Shown here piece after piece: positions 60,801 to 64,000 of a stretch of 64,000 nt of DNA. Every line of letters starts with the position of its first letter. Within the stretch, counting starts at the first letter, position 1. The notes beneath the pieces were generated by a model that saw nothing but the letters and a program-made list of their open reading frames with translations, did not search any database and was not told where the DNA came from. This stretch comes from Hypomesus transpacificus (lineage: Eukaryota > Chordata > Actinopteri > Osmeriformes > Osmeridae), in NCBI RefSeq assembly GCF_021917145.1, contig NC_061062.1:12532282-12596281 (forward strand). The letters are read 5' to 3'. The position numbers and the translations under genes are program-made.

Positions 60801-63800
60801 AAAATGGTGGAAAATAAATCTGAATACGGGCCAGGAAAATTGTTGCTCCCTCTCATTCTTTCTCTTCCTCCTTTCTATACTCTTCACTAATCAACTCTCC
60901 TCTCCCTTCATTAGGATCTGGCAGGCAGTCAGAAAGATGGTGCCGAGCATCTGTTATCACCTCCCCCTCTACCCCTCTCCCCCGCATCCCTCCATCACCT
61001 CATCTCCCCCATCCCTCCCCTAGCCTCGCCACTCACCTGCCTTCCCTACCCAAAACAAGACGTGCCCTCTCCGTGCTCACAAACACAGTGTTGCATGACT
61101 TCCACATGCAATTAAACCTGATTCATTTTCATTGACTCTAACATCTGTGACTCATATATGGATGTGTGAGATGTACACAGAGCTGCTACTCAAGGGGATT
61201 CTGTCTGAATACAAAGAAAGAAAAGAAAGAAAGAACAAATGAAAGAAAAAAGAAAGAAAGTTTGAGTCCAATCTACGCCCAATCTACGTTTTTTGGGGGG
61301 CTGTTTAAAAAAAAGAACAGCAGGATGGTTGAGGACACTGAAGGCCTCTCTGAGGCAGAAAGGTCACATTGGTTCCTTCCTGTTTATGATTATTCTGTAT
61401 GAGACACAAAGGGATTGTGGATCATCCTGCTCTCCTGAGAGGTCAAGGAGAAGGATAGCCTTGGGAGAGACTGCCAGCTGTGTGAGGGGGGCTGTAATGA
61501 CTGAATAATGATTAGTACGAAAGTGTTCCTTTTACCTTTCTTCCACATCTCTCCCGGTGGGTTAAGCTGTGTGTCTGAACTGAAATGTTTGACATTTGAA
61601 AGTGAACAAGAATAGATATATTCAGTGTCTACGTCTCTTTCCTGGAGTAGTTAAACTAAATCAACTGACGTCTTGTGTTTCTGTGTGTGCGCACACCCGT
61701 GTGTGTGTGTGCCTGTGTTCTCTCTGACAGGTACCACAGCCAAGCACGTGGTGTTTCTGGCAGGGAACACGGCAAAGCACGGCCTCCGCTGCAAGGCCTG
61801 CAAGATGAGCATCCACCACAAGTGTGAGAACGGCGTGGGACTCCAGCGCTGCATGGGAAAACTGGTGAGACCAACGCTGACCGTCATTATCCTCTCCCAT
61901 CCATCATCATTAGGATCAATATGATCGATTTCATTCACTATATCAGCTGCTTGCCCCTTAGGCATCAGTGCTATTTGAACTACTACACAGTGGCAGATGT
62001 CCTCATTAGGCTCACTTAGGCTCATCGTTTGGACACTACAGATACAAAGGAAATGATCCTTAAGGCACACGCGAAAACACACTCACGCACACACATACAC
62101 ACGTATGATCTGGCAAGTCGTCGTTCCCATCTCCCGTTGCGCTGGCAGGTCGGATGCTTTAATCAGGGTCAATATTGAGTTCACAAAGAGGCTTAGGATG
62201 ACCACACACAGACATATCAAAGTTATTAGATTCTGTGTATGCTCTTTGAAAAGGTGCCTGTGCAGTTGATTGAACAATGATTACACCAGAATGCCGTGGC
62301 TTTGTTTGCAGTACCAGCCGCACTGCCTTTGATGTGAGTGATAACAGTGGTATACAACGCAGACAGATACATGGCAGGTCTCATTTTAGCCCGGCACAAG
62401 TTCTCCTCTCCACCTCTCCTCTCCACCTCTCCTCTTCCACCGCTCCCTTTTTACCTCTCCTCTTCTCCTATTTTCTACCTCACCTCATATCGACCTCTCC
62501 TTTACCTCTCCTCCTGTTTCCCGTCTCCCTCTCTTTCCTTTCACCTCTCTTCTCTACCTCTTCTCCTTTACTTCTTCTTTCCACTCCTCCCCTCCTCCCT
62601 CCTTCCTCCTTCCTCCTCCCTCCTTCCACCTCTCCCTCCTCCCCTCTCCCTCCTCCCACCTCCCCTCCTCCCTCCTCCCTCTCCCCTCCTCCCTCCTCCC
62701 TCCTCCCTCCTCCCTCCTCCCTCCTCCCTTCCTACCTACTCCCTCCTCCCCTCCTCCCTCCTCCCTCTTCCCCTCCTCCCTCCTCCCTCCTCCCTCCTCC
62801 CCTACTCCCCTCCTCCCTCCTCCCCTCTTCCCCTCTTCCCCTCTCCCTCCTCCCTCCTCCCTCCTCCCTCCTCCCTCCTCCCTCCTCCCTCCTCCCTCCT
62901 TCCTCCTCCCTCCTCCCTACTCCCTCCTCCCCTCTCCCTCCTCCCTCCTCCCCTCTCCCTCCTCCCCTCCTCCCTCCTCCCTTTCCCCTCCTCCCTCCTC
63001 CCTCCTCCCTCTCCCTCCTCCCTCCTCCCCTCTCCCTCCCCCCTCCTCCCTCCTCCCTCTTCCCCTCCTCCCCTCTCCCCTCTCCCCTCTCCCCTCTCCC
63101 CTCTCCCCTCTTCCCTCCTCCCTCCTCCCTCCTCCCTCCTCCCTCCTCCCTCCTCCCTCTCCCTCCTCCCTCCTCCCTCCTCCCTCCTCCCTCTCCCTCC
63201 TCCCTCCTCCCTCCTCCCCTCTCCCTCCCCCCTCCTCCCTCCTCCCCTCCTCCCTCCTCCCTCCTACCTCTTCCCTCCTCCCCTCCTCCCTCCTCCCTCC
63301 TCCCTCTCCCTCCTCCCTCCTCCCCTCTCCCTCCCCCCTCCTCCCTCCTCCCCTCCTCCCTCTCCCCTCCTCCCCTCTCCCTCCCCCCTCCTCCCTCCTC
63401 CCTGTGTTACTCAGTGATTATGAGGATTAGGAGCAATGTATCACCTCTCCCTCTCAAGAGTGTGAACTGGGGGGTGGAATATTAATGAAGCCATGCAGAC
63501 CTGTGATTTGAGTTGTTTCAGAGGTGGGCGGGGTGTGTTCGTGGATGGTGGTGGTTGCCGGTGGTGCCAAGATTCATCCGTCATTATTTGCCTCCCACAC
63601 TCCGTCTAACCACACATCCCACACGGAAAATAGAGAAAAAGAGTGGGGGTTTGGGGAGGAGTGGGTGGGTGGACTGCATGTATGAATCAATGAAACAGGT
63701 GTGACAGGTGTCCCTGGGAATGACAGGGACTGGCCAGGGGTACATTGTGTGATAGCTGGCACTACTTCTGAGACAACAGGAATAGCTGGGAACAGTGGCG

Positions 63801-64000
63801 ATGTTAGACTCTTTTTAGGGGGCTCAAGCACACCTAAATGTAATCTCAGCACCCCTAAAAATAAAATATAATACAAAATTACAATGACATTCTCATTGGG
63901 GGCTGAGCCCCCCGAAAGGTCTGACCCTAAAATCGCCCCTGGCTGGGAATCTTGTTAAATACAAAAGCTGTACGTGAGGTTAGAAAAAAAACTGAATGGG
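51819..64000 (+). CDS. stac: SH3 and cysteine-rich domain protein (STAC), 5' part, exons 1-3
   Basis: STAC proteins are adaptors that bind voltage-gated L-type calcium channels through C1 and SH3 domains. Three coding exons are visible: 51819-51926 (36 codons, MIPPANMQDESFGNEN...), 55072-55426 and 61764-61864. Exon 2 encodes MKRSLSFKTKTMRSKSADNF, a serine/proline-rich linker, and the first half of the C1 zinc-binding domain (HIFKKPTFCDVCNHMIV). Exon 3 completes it (NTAKHGLRCKACKMSIHHKC, then QRCMGKL). The MIPP start fits STAC rather than STAC2 or STAC3. Exon 3 has two possible acceptors 33 bp apart; the downstream one restores normal C1 spacing (14 residues between Cys pairs). The SH3 exons lie past the right edge, and introns exceed 3 and 6 kb. 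Confidence 0.93.
51927..54750 (+). other. stac intron 1 (left part)
   Basis: Intron between stac exons 1 and 2. No other coding exon was recognised. It contains a GT-rich stretch at about 53,818-53,836 and a CA microsatellite at about 53,907-53,945. The rest is moderately AT-rich unique-looking sequence. Confidence 0.5.
54757..54990. repeat. (CCCTCCCTTTCT)n then pure (CCCT)n array
   Basis: About 140 bp of a 12-bp unit (CCCTCCCTTTCT) passes abruptly into about 95 bp of pure CCCT at about 54,896. The array ends about 80 bp before the stac exon 2 acceptor. Apparent 99-115-residue frames across it, Ser-Pro rich one way and Gly-Arg-Glu rich the other, are artefacts of the repeat. Confidence 0.95.
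56535..56640. repeat. GT-rich compound microsatellite
   Basis: About 100 bp of TGTG dinucleotides is broken by regularly spaced GTATATGTG and GGGTGTATATG variants, giving a higher-order period of roughly 27-30 bp. Confidence 0.85.
56853..56908 (+). repeat. tRNA-Cys-like SINE head fragment
   Basis: GGGTACAGCTCAGTGGTTAG, then AGCATTTGCCTGCTGATCAA and GAGGTTGCAGGTTGAAA, shows an A box, an anticodon-arm-like segment and a B box. It belongs to the family at 26,491-26,593, but the L2-type tail is missing here. Confidence 0.65.
58989..59181 (-). repeat. tRNA-derived SINE with L2-type tail, minus orientation
   Basis: On the plus strand it starts with the tail (ACATTTACATTTAGTCATTT, then AGCAGACGCGCTTATCCAGA) and ends with the reversed head (CCGCTCAGCCACCTGACTCC). 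It is collinear with the copy at 14,073-14,272 over its whole length with scattered substitutions. Confidence 0.85.
59281..59345 (-). repeat. SINE/L2-type tail fragment
   Basis: The reverse complement reads GTTGCTTTGGATGAAAGC, then CTGCTGAATGAATAAATGC, a diverged L2-type tail without a tRNA head. It lies about 100 bp beyond the fuller SINE at 58,989-59,181. Confidence 0.55.
60370..60672 (+). repeat. candidate dispersed teleost repeat in stac intron 2
   Basis: The segment with GGGACAGCGTTCCAGAGG, GAGAAGGCCCTATCACCCC and GGAGGAGGTCGGAGAGGTAG resembles a repeat I have met in many fish genomes, but I cannot name its class. No terminal structure was found. Confidence 0.4.
61731..61791 (+). repeat. 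duplicated 3' splice-site segment at stac exon 3
   Basis: CTGACAGGTACCACAGCCAAGCACG (running from about 61,724) and CTGGCAGGGAACACGGCAAAGCACG (from 61,757) are similar 25-bp blocks 33 bp apart. Both contain a CAG acceptor. Use of the first would add 11 residues inside the C1 domain. Confidence 0.7.
62398..63404. repeat. 1-kb CT-rich tract, mostly (CCTCCCTCCTCC)n variants
   Basis: Almost pure pyrimidine on the plus strand over about 1,000 bp, built of CCTCC, CTCCCT and CCCTCTCC units, with the purest part from about 62,580. Its complement is a GGGA/GGA-rich purine strand. Frames of 359 and 402 residues (Pro, Ser and Leu only) run through it and are artefacts. It lies in stac intron 3. Confidence 0.95.
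63793..63941. mobile_element. hAT-type MITE, 149 bp, with 8-bp target duplication
   Basis: The termini are CAGTGGCGATGTTAGACTC on the left and, reversed, CAGGGGCGATTTTAGGGTC on the right. The internal GGGGGCTCA is also shared. The flanks are perfect 8-bp direct repeats, GCTGGGAA at 63785-63792 and 63942-63949. The CAG start and 8-bp duplication fit the hAT superfamily. There is no coding capacity. Confidence 0.88.

Noticed and set aside
61731..61763. The upstream acceptor (61729-61730) as the true start of stac exon 3
   Set aside because: It would put 25 residues between the two Cys pairs of the C1 domain instead of the usual 13-14. The acceptor 33 bp downstream restores family spacing, so the upstream site is treated as alternative at most.
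62277..63485. Open frames of 402 and 359 codons, Ser/Pro/Leu-rich, plus strand
   Set aside because: They run through a 1-kb CCTCC/CCCT repeat, which has no stop codons in these frames by composition. There is no start context, splice support or domain.

Overview
The window is vertebrate nuclear DNA, almost certainly from a ray-finned (teleost) fish. Genes are split by GT-AG introns, the orthologues are vertebrate-specific, and the dispersed repeats are fish-type: tRNA-derived SINEs with an L2-like tail, a hAT-type MITE, and long CT, CCCT and GT microsatellites. No prokaryotic, organellar or CRISPR feature is present. All exon coordinates were derived by hand from splice signals, reading phase and remembered family sequences; nothing was aligned by computer.

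Left block (1-14 kb): the 5' end of zmpste24 (minus, exons 1-3, running off the left edge), a two-exon tmco2-like gene (minus), a five-exon dynlt1-like dynein light chain (plus), and the complete eight-exon zinc-finger gene rlf (minus). RLF-TMCO2-ZMPSTE24 is the human 1p34 order. dynlt1 and rlf converge, with poly(A) signals about 50 bp apart.

Middle block (14-38 kb): znf593 (plus, 3 exons), selenon (plus, 12 exons, with an in-frame selenocysteine UGA, a recoding hairpin just after it and a recognisable SECIS element in the 3' UTR), a 15-exon OXR1/NCOA7-like TLDc gene (minus, 844 codons) and mtfr1l (plus, 6 coding exons). ZNF593, SELENON and MTFR1L belong to human 1p36; the TLDc gene between the last two is the unexpected resident.

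Right block (38-64 kb): a 2,544-bp almost perfectly palindromic fold-back transposable element (37,970-40,513, 6-bp target duplication), about 11 kb without recognisable genes, and the first three coding exons of stac (plus, running off the right edge; human 3p22). The stac introns hold a (CCCT)n array next to exon 2, SINEs, a 1-kb CT-rich tract and a hAT-type MITE with a perfect 8-bp target duplication.

The genes do not form one pathway. They are housekeeping or signalling genes: prenyl-protein processing, dynein cargo binding, chromatin regulation, ribosome biogenesis, ER calcium/redox control, oxidative-stress protection, mitochondrial shape and muscle calcium-channel scaffolding. The most notable items are the palindromic element, the complete selenocysteine-recoding apparatus of selenon, the extra TLDc paralogue, and a duplicated splice acceptor at stac exon 3.
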